A stretch of DNA of 64,000 bases from assembly GCA_029204225.1 (NCBI GenBank), contig CM055097.1:63062904-63126903 (forward strand). Reading direction: 5' to 3'. Every line of letters starts with the position of its first letter. The first letter of the stretch is position 1. Of this stretch, positions 11,740-22,949 are shown in pieces. The notes under the pieces were generated by a model, which was not told where the DNA came from, did no database searches, and was given only the letters and a program-made list of their open reading frames with translations. A program made the translations under genes and the position numbers. The stretch is from Diphasiastrum complanatum. Taxonomy: Eukaryota > Streptophyta > Lycopodiopsida > Lycopodiales > Lycopodiaceae.

Positions 11740-13365
11740 ATGAAAAATTGGTTAAGGTTGATGTGCTATTTATAGTGTATGGCTTAGTCTCATTGTGAGT
11801 ATACCTAAGAAGAATAGTGGTTTATGCTGAACCATGAATGAAATAGTTGGGCATGCGATTCATAGATTTTTGGATAAATTCAGTGGATACAATGATACTA
11901 CAAAGAATAGGATTAAACTACATTCAATGCCACATTGGGGGGCAAAAGGGGATATACCTATAAAGTCATATTATTTGGTCTATTCAACACACATAAAAAG
12001 TGGTTCGAAGATATCTTTATGAATATCTTGACACATCAATAAAAATCTTTCTCATGCATAAAGAGTATATATATAAAAAGTGGTATTTAATAATGGGATT
12101 TCATTGACCTTGTGAATATTTAAGTAATAAAAAAATGGGATTTCCTAAAAGCATAAAGGAGATGCATATGTTCCTTGTTAAGATAAATTACAATACACAC
12201 TTTATACAAAATTATGCAAAGCACACTATACAATTTTAATTTTCTAGCTAAATGTGTTGTTTTTAAGAATACAGAAGAAAGAATCCAAGTTTTTAAAAAA
12301 CTTTTCAGTTGATGCTTGAGTTTTAAATTTTCCAAGTGGAGATATAATAATTCGTGTATATGTGTATACCTCACAATATGTAGTAGATTGTATATTAGCT
12401 TGGTCAAGTGACCACAACTATTATGATTATTCAATATATTATGCCAGTAAAATTTTAACCCAAGAGATCACAATTACTCTAGCAATGAAACAAAAATATT
12501 AGCATTGATCTCTGATTTCCCAAACCTTTGGCATTATCTATTGAGTATATATTTATGTGTAATGAGACCATTAATGGTTTCCAAGTTGGAAAAACTGCTC
12601 ACTTTGGCAGATGAATAATTTTGAGTATGAACCAAAAAAACAATCAAGCATGTTCTTGACTTTACAAATGTGTAGTTATTAAAATTTTGGCACCCAAATG
12701 AATTTATTTACTATTATAATAGTATATGGCATCAAGATGTTTTTTAGAGTCATATAAGGAGAGCGACAAGAAGCAAATGATGTTGAGAGGTGAAAAGTAC
12801 CAATTATTTAGTGGGTCATGAGAAAATTCTAAATAGATTTGTTAAATAGAATGAAGAGAAAAAAAAACCATTGAAGATACTCATTAGAAATTGAGGGGAG
12901 GACTTTTTTTTTTTTTTTTTTTTCATTTGAAACTATAAGCTAGAAGGTACTTGATGCTAGAATATGATGACGAATGCTCTGGCAATACGTAGCGAACAAT
13001 TGTTGAAGATGGCGACAAGAAAATCCAACATATTTAATGGAGACAATTGATTGGACCATTTTAGAAATGGGATTTCAATTTTATTAATAAGATACTCAAA
13101 AAGCGAAGGATACATCTGGTGGCCACTTACTATGGCACAAAAAGAGGCACAAGCCAAAGCCCCAAAAGATGACACTAGAAAGAGCATATTTAAGTCTATA
13201 TTTGATAACATCATTACATATTTGATTGTCCTCCAGAATTTGTTTTTGAGAAAGGTACTCATTTTCTTATAAAGTCATCACATATTTAGCTTATACATTC
13301 AATTCCTATATAAAACATTTAGATTTTGTAATCCAAAGGGCAATGGTCAAGTGGAAGATTTAAGA
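11740..13365 (+). pseudogene. Heavily decayed gypsy pol (RT to integrase)
   Basis: Scattered but ordered gypsy motifs are readable in shifting frames. RT: WLSLIVSIPKKNS near 11790, MNEIVGHAIHRFLDKFSGYN near 11834-11895 and a YTYKVILFGLFNT remnant near 11955-11990 (family pattern YxYKVMPFGLxNA). Integrase: IHLVATYYGTK near 13110, AKAPKDDTRKSIF and FDNIIT near 13155-13215, a CPPEFVFEKGTHFL remnant near 13225-13265 and NGQVE near 13345. The middle (12030-13030) is unreadable. The many indels and stops mark an old insertion, much older than elements B, F, G and J. Confidence 0.6.
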
Positions 13366-13554
13366 ATAAAATCTAAGTATAATACTGCAAAACAAGTAAT
13401 GAAAAAAGGCCATTTATAACATGCAAATTTGTAGCCAATATATGTGCATATCATATACACACAAAGTGTCATTAGTTATACAACTTTTCAATTTCTATAT
13501 GGTAAATCAATAGCTTTTCCATTCAAACTCTAATTTTCACTCTTTGACTTTGAA

Positions 13555-13714
13555 ACATGCATCAAGCAGCTTTTTAATAGATCCTCTCTCGATAGACTAG
13601 GTTACAATGATAAGGCTTCGCCCGAGTAGGCTTAGCATTTTCCTTGAGTGGAATGGTATGGACTGCCATTTCAGGTGGTACCCCCTTCATTTCAGTGTAA
13701 TTCCAAGCAAATAC
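13555..13714 (-). pseudogene. Gypsy RT N-terminal fragment
   Basis: About 40 consecutive codons match the segment just before the RT catalytic domain of gypsy F and G: VFAWNYTEMKGVPPEM, then IPLKENAKPTRAKPYHCN, then VYRER. The reading is open for most of its length and resembles element G (24190-24300). No neighbouring pol is recognisable, so it is an isolated fragment or the only readable part of a decayed copy. Confidence 0.7.
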
Positions 13715-15093
13715 ATAAATGAAATATGATTTCTATATAGATAGTATTATAAATCAAAGACTGGTGATAGTTTAATCGACTAGAGGATACTAGGAGATAA
13801 ATATATTGGAAATAGTTTTCAATAATAAGCAAACAAAATTAGTACAACTGATACATTTGTGAAAGAGAAAAATTTAAAGGGTAATTAGGCTTGTATTAAT
13901 ATACTAGGAGGCTTTGCAATGCACTAAGCTCAAAGATCACAAAGTTCATAGAAGGTGTTAAGTATATTCAACAATGTTAATATTTGAAGTAATGCCATTT
14001 CGTATAAATGCACACATTTAAGCTGCATGAACCGACCTCTTGGAATATAGAGAGAAGGTTTCCTAAATATTCTATATGGGCAGAATATCTCCTATAATTC
14101 GGAATTAGTCCCCTTTTATTTTTCACATAGGTGAACCAGCATACAAATCTAAGTACCTGCATATGTTGCTTTTTGTGACTCTATCCTAAAATCTTTGGAA
14201 ATTTATGGCAATAAATAGACTCGGACTTGTCAATAACCATTTTTTGAAGGAGAAGTCTTTTCCTACCTTACCTACATGTAAACAGCCAAACTAATCTCTG
14301 TTTGGTAATCATACGTCACTAAATAAGACAACACATTAAATCGTTCTTCAGTTTCTATCCATTAAGATGTAATAATAAGTAACAACCAATGAAACAAGTA
14401 TTGATAACCTAGGCACTCTTAAAAGCACATGGAGTTGTGCAAGAGATCGCCACATTCGTAGGGATTGGAACGACATGGAATTGCCCTATTCCTACTACAA
14501 ATGTTAGGGTAAAATGCTTGGCCAAGTATAAACGTACACATGTATTGCTTTACTTTTAAGACACGATTAGTATTTAAAATGTACGAAACAGAGTGATGGA
14601 TGGTGTGCTCTTGGAAAGCTTGGATATGCTCAAGAGTTACGAAAATGGTGCATTACCTACATTTTACACGGTAGGTACAAGTATCAGTATGGCATGGATT
14701 TGTCCCTATACTTGAGTACTAATCCACGCTATCTCTTGTTTGTGAGTTGAAATCCATTTAGCACAACTAGTTTTCAAGTACATAAGTATTAAATTCACAG
14801 ATGGATACGGACCAATACCATGACTGATCAGAACGGCAGAATGCCCTGATACAGTAAGGATATGGTGTGGCCTATCGCTATAAGTCACATTAAGTAGGAA
14901 AGATTGGACTATTTTATTTCATTAATTTTGCAAGCTGTCAAGTTGGTAAGCTTATTTTATAAATGGAAAACAACTGACATTTAGCATTGACACTGTCTTC
15001 CTCACTATGCTAACTTGTGCAGTTTTGTGTGGTGGGATGGTGGCAGTCACCAGCTGGCTTATGCAACCAGAGCCTACCCCCTTAATGGATTAG
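13715..15093. other. Unassigned spacer before PLE-1
   Basis: No coding or repeat structure that I can name. The in-frame stop at 15091-15093 marks where the PLE-1 reading frame becomes open; the true 5' truncation point of PLE-1 could lie somewhat upstream. Confidence 0.4.
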
Positions 15094-15663
15094 AAAGACG
15101 TAGTATGGGAATGGACAGGTTTCAAGTGGGAACAAGAAAGGGACGCCTTTAAATGGTCATGGGCAAATAAAAAGTCGGAAGGGTGGTACAATATCGATAA
15201 AAATCTCTTATGCTTGTGGAATGCCTTCCTAATAGACAATTGTACTGTCAGATTAGGAAACAAAACCTGGAAACGAATTCATGGTATACCGATGGGTTTT
15301 TCATGCTCACCTAGATGGTGTAACTGGTATCTTGCATTCTTTGAAGCTCAATTTATTAAGAGACTAGCCAAGTTAGGTCTCAGAAAAGATATGAATGATT
15401 TCTTTCACTCGTTTAGATATATTGATGACATTTGCTTCATTAATAATCCCAATATTGATGCGTTTATTGATAAGAATCAAATTAGAAAATCAGAAAACCC
15501 TTTTTGGAGTTATCCTCTAGAATTTCTTGATATTGAAAAAAAGTCTTGTGAAGCAAACACCACCAGTTTTCTAAATATTTTGATTACTTTTAATCTTGGC
15601 ACTGGTGTTTATCAGCTCTCAAAGTTTGATAAAAGAAGAGACTTACCTTTTCAATACTTATAG
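15094..15663 (+). pseudogene. PLE-1 reverse transcriptase fragment
   Basis: An open frame of 189 codons to TAG 15661-15663, following an in-frame stop at 15091. RT motifs in order: WNAFLIDNCTVRLG, then IHGIPMGFSCSP (motif B, family pattern GIPMGTxCAP), FRYIDDICFIN (motif C with the catalytic YIDD intact), SFLNILITF (motif D/E region) and KFDKRRDLPF (family pattern KxYDKRDDFxF). Past the stop, NRPIYNSYK and ISRVISAMYC continue the family thumb region. The RT start, including the first catalytic Asp, is missing, so the copy is dead although its YIDD box survives. Confidence 0.75.
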
Positions 15664-15912
15664 TATATACATCTGGCTTCCAATAGGCCAATCTACAACT
15701 CGTACAAAGTAATTATCTCTCGGGTTATCTCTGCCATGTATTGCTACAACATTCACGATACTTTTATAAAAGAGTAGCAATCTTACTAGATGCTTTTCAA
15801 AAAAATGGTTTTATGAGAAAAAAGCTTTGCCTTATCATTAACAAACTGCTTTTGACTAATACTTTTCCGGGTTTGTCCAATGATCTACCACAGTGTATTA
15901 AAGGTCTGATGT

Positions 15913-15949
15913 GGGCAGTTAGCTATCCCTTATAGGGAGCTAACTGCCC
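15913..15949 (+). other. 3'-terminal hairpin of PLE-1
   Basis: Perfect 12-bp arms GGGCAGTTAGCT (15913-15924) and AGCTAACTGCCC (15938-15949), with an inner CCCT/AGGG stem and a 3-nt loop. It ends 36 bp before the (CT)n tract. PLE-2 carries the same hairpin with one compensated base pair. A role as an RNA structure recognised by the RT is a plausible inference. Confidence 0.75.
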
Positions 15950-15983
15950 CCAAGAGATTCACTAGCTGGGGGTCGGTTGGTGG

Positions 15984-15985
<2 letters not shown>

Positions 15986-16075
<90 letters not shown>
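15986..16075. repeat. (CT)n microsatellite at PLE-1 3' end
   Basis: About 90 bp of (TC/CT)n with one interruption (CTTTCT), starting immediately after the PLE-1 tail. The sequence beyond (16076-16207: T-rich, then A-rich, no gene) is unrelated to that following the tract at PLE-2. Confidence 0.95.
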
Positions 16076-16207
16076 CAGTCCTTCCTCATTTTTTCTTCGT
16101 TTTTTCCTTGTTTTTTTTTTTTCATACTGTCTTTTCCAAAAGAAACCAACAATTAAGTAATGAAAACAATAAATTGAAAAACAAATAACAATAAAAAATC
16201 ATTTGGA

Positions 16208-17729
16208 TCATGCTTGCTGAACTGGTGAAGCAGGCTGCCAAAACTTGTGTAATCGACTGTCATTCACGGGAGTATCAAAACGTTTGCCATCCAAGTGTTC
16301 AAGAATCACTGCTCCATAGTTCAGGATTTCCTTTACTCTATACGGGCCTTCACCGGTAAACTTCAATTTTTCCTTGATCAGCTTGGTTTTGTACATCAGT
16401 GCTAGATCTCCTGCTTTCAGATCCTTTTTGTGTAATTGACGATCGTGCCATGCCTTACGGCAGGCTTTCTCTGCTGCTAACGCATGAACTGCCATCAATC
16501 TTGTTTCACATAATTTGTGCAAGGCTGCATGACGCAGTTGTAAAGACTTGTCATCATTTAACCGCTCTGTTGCTGCTATGTGTAAAGATGGTATTAAAAA
16601 CTCAATTGGCATGACAACATCTTGACCATAAACAAGTTGAAAGGGTGTTTGATTTGTACTACTCTTGTAAGCGGTTCTGAATGCCCATAATGCTGCTTGT
16701 AGTTTATGTTCCCAATCAAACCTACTTGCTTCAACTGTTTTCGTCATAATAGTGCAGAGAATCTTATTGAAAGATTCAGCTTGGCCATTCCCTCTTTGGA
16801 TAATATGGAGTACTAAATCTATGTATCACAAAAAAATCTTCCAGTAAACACTTTATCGTTTGATTAACAAAGTGTGTACCGCGGTCACTGACAATCTCGA
16901 TCGGACATCCAAATCTGATAATAATATTTTTATAAAGAAATTTGGCCATAGATTTTGCATCGGCAACTTTGACAACTTTGTCTTCAACCCACTTGTTCAT
17001 ATAATCAGTTGTTACGATAATGTATCGGAACTAAGATCCTCGCGCGGCAGGATGAATAGGACCAACATAATCCAGTCCCCATTTTTCAAATGGCGCTTGC
17101 GATAAAACCAGATGTAAGGGTTCATGGTTCTGTCTAGTAGGCCGTCGTGCTCGCTGGCAAACATCACATGTCTGAATATAATTTTCTATGTCCTTATGAA
17201 GTGTAGGCCACCAACAACCTGATTGCAAAAGTTTGCGAACAGTAATATCTGTAGAGAAGTGTCCTCCGCCCATGCTATCATGTGAAAACATGATTAAATC
17301 TGGGATTTCATGTGCTAAAACACATCTACGTAGAATATTGTTTGATCCACAATGATAATATTGTCCTGCAATCATTTGATAAGGTTGAGTCTTATGAATC
17401 AATTGTCTTTTCTGTACTTTTATCAAAGAGTCATTTGGTTGTCCTAGCATCAGGTACTCAACAATATCCGCTGCCCACTCAGGCACTGCCTCTACATAGA
17501 ATAATACAGCATCTGGTAATTCATCATCCACTTCAGTATTAACTGGTGCAGATTCAATTCGCGAAACGTGGTCGACTAGATAATGTTGTTTTCCCTTACG
17601 AACCACAATTCGAAAGTCAAATTCAGTCAATAACAGTGACCATCTTGCAATACGCCCAATATTGCATGTCTTGTTTACCAAGTAAAGTAACGGCTGGTGA
17701 TCCGTATAAAATGCAAAGTGCGATTTCAT
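16208..17729 (-). pseudogene. Gypsy F RNase H end and integrase
   Basis: First the RNase H end (FAFYTDHQPLLYLVN, near 17715), then the H2C2 zinc region (HDSMGGGHFSTD ... CDVCQRARRP, about 17280-17140), the integrase core start (WGLDYVGPIHP) with a stop near 17031, core continuation (FGCPIEIVSDRGTHFVN, 16900) with another frame break near 16780, and a C-terminal domain (FRTAYKSSTNQTPFQLVYG, then GPYRVKEILNYGAVIL) to the stop at 16208. Three frames are needed, so no full-length product. Confidence 0.85.
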
Positions 17730-17747
17730 GAGGTAATGACAAAATTT

Positions 17748-18910
17748 TCATACAGAAAAAATCATGGCTAACGCTTCTTGTTCTGTTGTGGAATAGTTCT
17801 TCTCGAAATTTATAAGCTGTCTGCTTGCAAATCGTATTGGATAGTCCTTCTTATATTCACCTGGTTGTGTCAAAACTGATCCAATTGCATATTTCGAGGC
17901 ATCAATGTGAACATGAAACTCAATCGTCCAATCTGGAGAACGCAGTATCGGTGCTGAGGCTAATGTTTTTTTTAATTTTTCAAAGGCTTCTAATGCCTCT
18001 ACTGTCCAGATAGGAACGTTAGTCAGTTTGTGTATAGGTCGTGCTAAATCTGCAAAAAAGATAATAAAAATTTGGTAATAGTTCGCATGACCCATAAACA
18101 CATAAACTCCACGAATTGTTGTTGGCGGTGACAATTCCACAATAACCTTGATTTTAGAATAATTTGTGGCAATGCCATGTCTTGAAATCACATGTCCAAG
18201 AACAACTCCATGAGAAACCCATATCTGACACTTTTCTGGATCTAGGGAAATTTGATACTTGCGACATTGTTCAAGTACTTTCTCCAATCGATCCAGGTGG
18301 TCTGTATCTGTGCTATGGACTCCAAAGTCATTCAAATAAATTTCAAGAAATTTCTGTAAATAATCTTTAAAAGCAAATTGCATCACTCTTTGGAACAAAC
18401 TTGGTGCATTACAGAGTCCAAACGAAATTACTTTATAAGCATAGATGCCCCATCCTATCAAAAAAGCTGTTTTGTGACGATCTCGGGTGCAATCTTGACC
18501 TGGTTGTAACCACTAAATCCATCCAAAAAACTATAGGCTTCCGCTCCAGCAAGGTGATCGAAAATGCTTTCAGTAAATAATGAAAAGTGATCCTTTCACG
18601 TCACTTTGTTCAAGGCCTTGAGATCCACACAAATTCTCAATTTCCCATTCTTCTTAGGAACAATGACAATCGGTGAAACTCATTCGATATGCTCGATCTC
18701 ATAAATGAAATCGACATCAAGCAATCTCTGAAGCTCTTTCTTGATCAGATTCGCAACATAAAGATTACAATGATAGAACTTTGTAACCTTTGGAACTGCA
18801 TCAGGTATTAAAGGTATGGTGTGTTCAATAATTGACATCGAAATACCTTTGAGATCTTTATAAGTCCATGCAAAGCAATCTTGATACTTAATCAGTAATG
18901 TTTGTAGCAC
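17748..18910 (-). pseudogene. Gypsy F reverse transcriptase-RNase H
   Basis: RT from FAWTYKDLKGIS (18875) through VSPIVIVPKKNGKLRICVD (about 18680-18620), FLDGFSGYNQVKIAPE (about 18530-18480), VISFGLCNAPSLFQRVMQFA (about 18430-18375) and the active-site box, which reads IYLNDFGVHS instead of YLDD. The RNase H domain follows (FHVHIDASKYAIGSVLTQ, 17900; EQEALAMI, 17765). Frame breaks occur near 18680, 18590 and 18470. The Asn at the first YxDD aspartate is shared with element G. Confidence 0.85.
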
Positions 18911-18955
18911 TTGAAACTGTTCAGAATTAAGTTGTGATCCAACTTGTACAATCTT

Positions 18956-19413
18956 TTATGGTTCTCCCGATTCAGCAAGATTCATAGGTTGTGTCCTAGC
19001 TGGGCCATTGTAAACATCTTTCAATTCTGGCACTTGTTCTTCGGGTTCACGATGTGCTTTTGGTAACATGATAACCACATCATCCAGTGTATAGCGTTTA
19101 AAATTTTCGGGCATATCATGCTGGACTACATCTGCTTGTTCTTTGTCAAAAGGATTTGTCTTGGATCTTCGCTTAGCCTTTTTAGCGGAATTGATCGTGG
19201 AGGTAATGACTTCCGAGAAGATCAACTCTTCTTCGAAGGTGAAGACTTCCTAGACGGTAATGTCTTGCTAGAACTCTGACTTGCAGAATCATCTATGACT
19301 TTTCCTTTACTTTTATCCAGTAAGAGTGGCACATTCTTTGATACAACCTTTTGAGGAGGATTTTCACATTTCAGGACCATATTATAATGTTGCTTGGCTT
19401 GTTTCTTCGTCAT
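18956..19413 (-). pseudogene. Gypsy F spacer region before RT
   Basis: Two adjoining short frames (19413-19222 and 19225-18956, overlapping by 4 bp). The second contains RYTLDDVVIMLPKAHREPE, matching FTLDDVVIQLPQPHREP upstream of RT in element G, so it is the protease-RT spacer. The first, lysine- and serine-rich, corresponds to the 24972-24571 region of G. No protease active site is present. Confidence 0.6.
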
Positions 19414-20026
19414 TGAACCTGCGATTCTGCGATCCTGTCTTTCTTAAATATAACTACTTTTGACGGTTATATTGTTGGTTCAACAAGAATATAACCTTTT
19501 ATTTTTGATATTATTTTTCGCCGACCTGACAGTAGATAGATCTGAATCACACCTATGCTCAGTGAATCGGACGAAGGTTCTTTTTCTGTATTTTTAGGGT
19601 TTTGGTGGTTTTTCTGATGTTTTTGGAAATCTGCTGGGAAGGATTGTTCACCCTTCAAACTGAAGGTTCTGTGATCAAAATTGAAGGTGCTTGCAAGTCG
19701 ACGAATGTTTCCTGACAGAGAGCAAAAAGTTATCAGCTCTGATGACAATTTTTGCCTCCTTTTGACCAAAATGAGACAGATTTGACCGATTTTTGTTGTT
19801 TTTTTTTATATCTCAGATCCAAATGGATCTTAAGATTGGTGATCTAAATAGCTCTCCCTGTTCCAAAATCAAATTAGATTTCAAACAAGCAAATCCACTC
19901 AAATCAGGCAAAATCAATCCCAAACTAGCCCTGAATGTAGATTGAACATTATTCATGCCACGACAAGATGCCTAATGCAAACTAACCATCCAACAAACAT
20001 GCTGCAAACTGAAAAATTGGTGTAGC

Positions 20027-20044
20027 TCCCCGGCAACGATGCCA
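20027..20044 (-). other. Primer-binding site of gypsy F (tRNA-Asp type)
   Basis: The minus strand reads TGGCATCGTTGCCGGGGA, differing at two positions from the complement of plant tRNA-Asp(GUC) 3' end (TGGCGCCGTTGCCGGGGA), the primer used by many plant Tat/Athila gypsy elements. Six bases separate it from the LTR. Confidence 0.75.
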
Positions 20045-20050
20045 AAATTA

Positions 20051-20711
20051 TAGTGAGTTTCTTTCTTTGCCTATCCTCAACCCAAGATCCAATCAATCTA
20101 GCATCAAGGAGATGAAGTTAGTTGTCACGCGTAGGTTCGCTCCCATGAGAGCGATAACATATTTCAGATTTCAGCATGAATAGAAGATCCAGATCTAGCT
20201 CTAACATTCATTAACCCTGAGCATTAACACTACTCCATTAACACTAAGATCCACAATAAAGATAGCTTGCTCTTTCTCTCTCTCCCTTTCTCTTTCATAA
20301 AAAGCATAAGAACATGCAATTCCAAAAACAACCAACAATTGATAAATCCAAAGGAAGCATGAAAGATGGAGGAAAAGTGATAGAGAGCAAGGACATTCAT
20401 AAATCCATTTCACAAGGGAACCAATCTGCTTTATTGAAATGAAGATATGTACATGTGTAGAAAACTTGAGTTGGTCCCTTTTTATAGTAGAGAGGAGGAC
20501 CCTGGCCTCTGAATCCTATTGGTCTATTTTTGCCTCCCTAATTATTCAAATTTAAAAAAGAGTGGAAACCCATTCAAACTGAAAAATTGACTTTCTAATT
20601 AATCAAATCTCTATGTAATCATCAAGTTGGACTTACACATGCAGGGTGCCAAATCTCTCTCACTTATTAACTAGGGTTAGGATTGCCTTGGGATCCGCAA
20701 ACTCTCCAACA
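20051..20711 (-). repeat. 5' LTR of gypsy F
   Basis: On the minus strand it runs from TGTTGGAGAGTTTGCGG (20711) to CTCACTATA (20051). It aligns along its length with the plus-strand LTR at 40081-40868 and contains a promoter-like CTATAAAAAGG (near 20490-20480) and a pyrimidine-rich tract. The flank at 20712-20716 (GTTCC) would be one target-duplication copy; its partner is lost with the 3' LTR. Confidence 0.8.
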
Positions 20712-21096
20712 GTTCCAAAATCACTCTATCTACTCATTACGGAGAGATGAAGCTACATAGTAAAAGTGTCTCCTTTGCTAAAGTTAGGTGAAATCCAGCA
20801 TGTAATAAGGAAGTTAACGTAGCTTCCTTGCCCTAATGTGTAACCTAAGTCTATTTTCTAGATTTATGCCAAGTAGGTACATTGTTGGTCAAAATCTCAC
20901 CACAATTTTAGGTGTAGGTCCTATAATCTAGGAATCACTACCAAATGGACTTGACCAACTCTCTAAATTTGACCTAGCCTCTATTAGGAGTGGGTTGCCA
21001 CATGGCATCTTGGCCTTACATGTGTGGAACCCAATTATACACAATATTTACAATTTTCTACATGGCTAGATTTGCCAAATTAGGCTATTTTTCACA
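20712..21096 (-). repeat. Possible copia LTR fragment interrupted by gypsy F
   Basis: On the minus strand a purine tract (21108-21097, GAGGAGGAG) is followed by TGTGAAAAATAG, the same boundary layout as at the 3' LTRs of copia A, B and C (GAAGAGGGAG then TGTGA). The sequence to 20712 may then be an LTR cut by gypsy F. No second copy is available for confirmation. Confidence 0.35.
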
Positions 21097-21108
21097 CTCC
21101 TCCTCAAA

Positions 21109-21714
21109 TCTAGCTTTGGAAACACTAATGTATCTATATACAATTTTAAAACCTGATCTTAACATAAAAAATGAATCATATTCCGATTTAGAAGATGACT
21201 AATCAGCCCCCTGTTTGAATAGTCAAAAAGATAATTAGATAGTGATTTTGGACCATAAATAAGCTACAGAATCCATATTTGACAAACTCAGAACTTTTAG
21301 TGCTTGCATGCAATGGATTTACAGAGATTAGGATCTGAAGGAATGGATCTGTGTGATGCTAGTGAAGAACTTCAAGTTGAAAATATGTGTGGCCCAAAGT
21401 AGAAGTTCTTATGAAAAGAGTGTATCCCCAGAAATGTTTGTATACTTGAGATACCAGTTAGACAGAGATGAGGTGGCTAAAGTGTGAGAATCATTTCCGA
21501 TGGTGTAGCCTATCATTTGTTGATCTAGAACATCCATGACCCAAGAATATGTACAGGAAGAAGAGAATGCATAGAAAGTACATAAGTAATGGTATGAAGT
21601 ATAAACAAGGAACGAGGTGAAAAATAGACATGGAAAACTAGAACTACAAGCAAGAACATAAGAAAAATAGAAAGAAAGAATAAAAAATGTAAAATATATA
21701 CTAGGGAAAATATG
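21109..21714. other. Unassigned spacer left of gypsy G
   Basis: The 3' LTR of gypsy G is expected here, but no match to the G LTR at 27699 was found by reading. The first 100 bp may be a decayed copia RNase H tail belonging to the LTR fragment at 20712-21096. No gene seen. Confidence 0.35.
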
Positions 21715-22930
21715 TTAAATTGGGTCAACAAAAAACAACCCTTCGTAATACCGCCTTAGACGACCACCGTTTACAACAGTGTCTAGGAGGATTCCATCAA
21801 GTGTTTGCAACTGGACTGCACCATTAGGAAAGATTTTATTAATAACATACGGCCCCTCACTTCTGAATTTCAATTTGTCGGGGTGCTCCTTGGATGTATA
21901 AAGAAGCACCTGGTCACCTAAATGTAGATCTTTATTGCGTAGGTGACGGTCATGCCAGGCCTTTTGGCGTCGTTTATTAACCAGTTGTGCGTGGTAAGAT
22001 ATAAGTCTTGTCTCGCATAATTGGGTTAACGTAAATAGCCTAGTTTTGAGTTGTTGTTCGATTGCAGCTTTATCACAGAGATCTGTTGAAAAAGCTTCCA
22101 TGACTCGTAATGTTGGGACTAAGAATTCTACTGGCATTACCGCCTCTTGACCATATATTAAGTGGAAAGGGGTAACCCACCCAGTGGCTTTCTTCGAGGT
22201 GGTGCGGTAAGCCCAAACAGCTGAGAAAAGTTTTGTTTCTCAATCAGAACGACTGGTTTCAACTATCTTGGTCAAAATTTTACGTATCGTCTTGTTAGTT
22301 GATTCAGCCTAGCCATTACATCTAGGGTAGTACGGTGTGCTTTTTCTGTGAACAACAAAGTAATGGCGTAGGAGATTATCAATGACAGCATTTGAAAAAT
22401 GCGTGCCACGATCACTAACTAACTCAATGGGACAGCCAAAACATATAATAATATTTTTGTAAAGAAAATGCGCGACTGTTTTTGCGTTGGCGTCCTTTGT
22501 TGCTCGAGCCTCCACCCACTTAGTGGTGTAATCTGTGGCTATGAGGATGTAATGAGCTTGAGTATGTTTTGCTGCTGGACTGATTGGTCCAACAAAGTCA
22601 ATTCCCCACTTATAAAAGGCTTCGCCTTCTATAATGGGAGTTAACGGCGTGAAGTCTGCTTTGGTGTTTTTCTTGGCTCGTTGACAGACATCACACGCTT
22701 TAATGATAACAAACATGTCCTTAAACAAAGATGGCCACCACAGTCCTGCTCAAAGGATAATCTTCGCTGTGGCTTCAGCAAAAAAGTGGCCACCTTCAAT
22801 GCCCTCATGAGCCTGAGAAATGATAGGTTGTATCTCAGATTCATAAGCACATCGGCGAATGATATCGTCAACGCCCCTTTTGTAAAGTTGTCCCGCAATT
22901 AACTGAAAGGGCGCTGCTTTTAGCAAAAAA
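21715..22930 (-). pseudogene. Gypsy G integrase
   Basis: H2C2 region in two frames (GGHFFAEATAKI- and PSLFKD-like near 22800-22720, then IKACDVCQRAKKNTK near 22710-22670), catalytic core (KWGIDFVGPISPAAK, TDYTTKWVEARATKD, FGCPIELVSDRGTHFSNAV, STPYYPRCNG) to about 22310, a broken stretch 22308-22138, then the C-terminal domain (MPVEFLVPTLRVME, KLKFRSEGPYVINKIFPNG) ending at the stop at 21715. In-frame stops at the end of the core show the copy is inactive. Confidence 0.85.
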
Positions 22931-22949
22931 TTTCTTTTTGCCGCCGTAC

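Larger units (their letters stand above)
15094..15985 (+). mobile_element. PLE-1: 5'-truncated Penelope-like element
   Basis: The element consists of the C-terminal half of an RT, a thumb-like continuation after the stop codon (to about 15900), a 3' hairpin (15913-15949) and a short tail ending GGTTGGTGGGTT directly before a (CT)n tract. No GIY-YIG endonuclease lies after the RT, unlike canonical Penelope or conifer Dryad elements. The tail, hairpin and RT segments are shared with PLE-2 at 58.7-59.8 kb. 5' truncation is usual for target-primed retrotransposition. RT motif style fits the Naiad/Chlamys clade; this is from memory of family motifs, not a search. Confidence 0.7.
16208..20711 (-). 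mobile_element. Gypsy element F, internally deleted, 3' LTR missing
   Basis: Minus-strand Ty3/gypsy element. Order: 5' LTR (20711-20051), primer-binding site (20044-20027), short leader (20026-19414, no gene), a spacer region upstream of RT, RT-RNase H, integrase with a GPY-like C-terminus, ending near 16208. Gag and protease, which occupy about 2.6 kb in relative G, are absent. No 3' LTR is found; the A/T-rich 16076-16207 and the PLE-1 (CT)n tract lie there instead. No chromodomain is visible. The lineage looks non-chromoviral (Tat/Athila-like primer-binding site). Confidence 0.8.

Noticed and set aside
15664-15912. A C-terminal GIY-YIG domain after the PLE-1 RT
   Set aside because: All three frames were read; only RT thumb-like sequence, then the 3' hairpin. 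No endonuclease motif.
15940-16152. Open frames of repeating Arg-Glu or Ser-Leu across the (CT)n tracts (also 50866-51135 and 59747-60147)
   Set aside because: These are translations of a dinucleotide repeat; any frame through (CT)n stays open. No evidence of coding.
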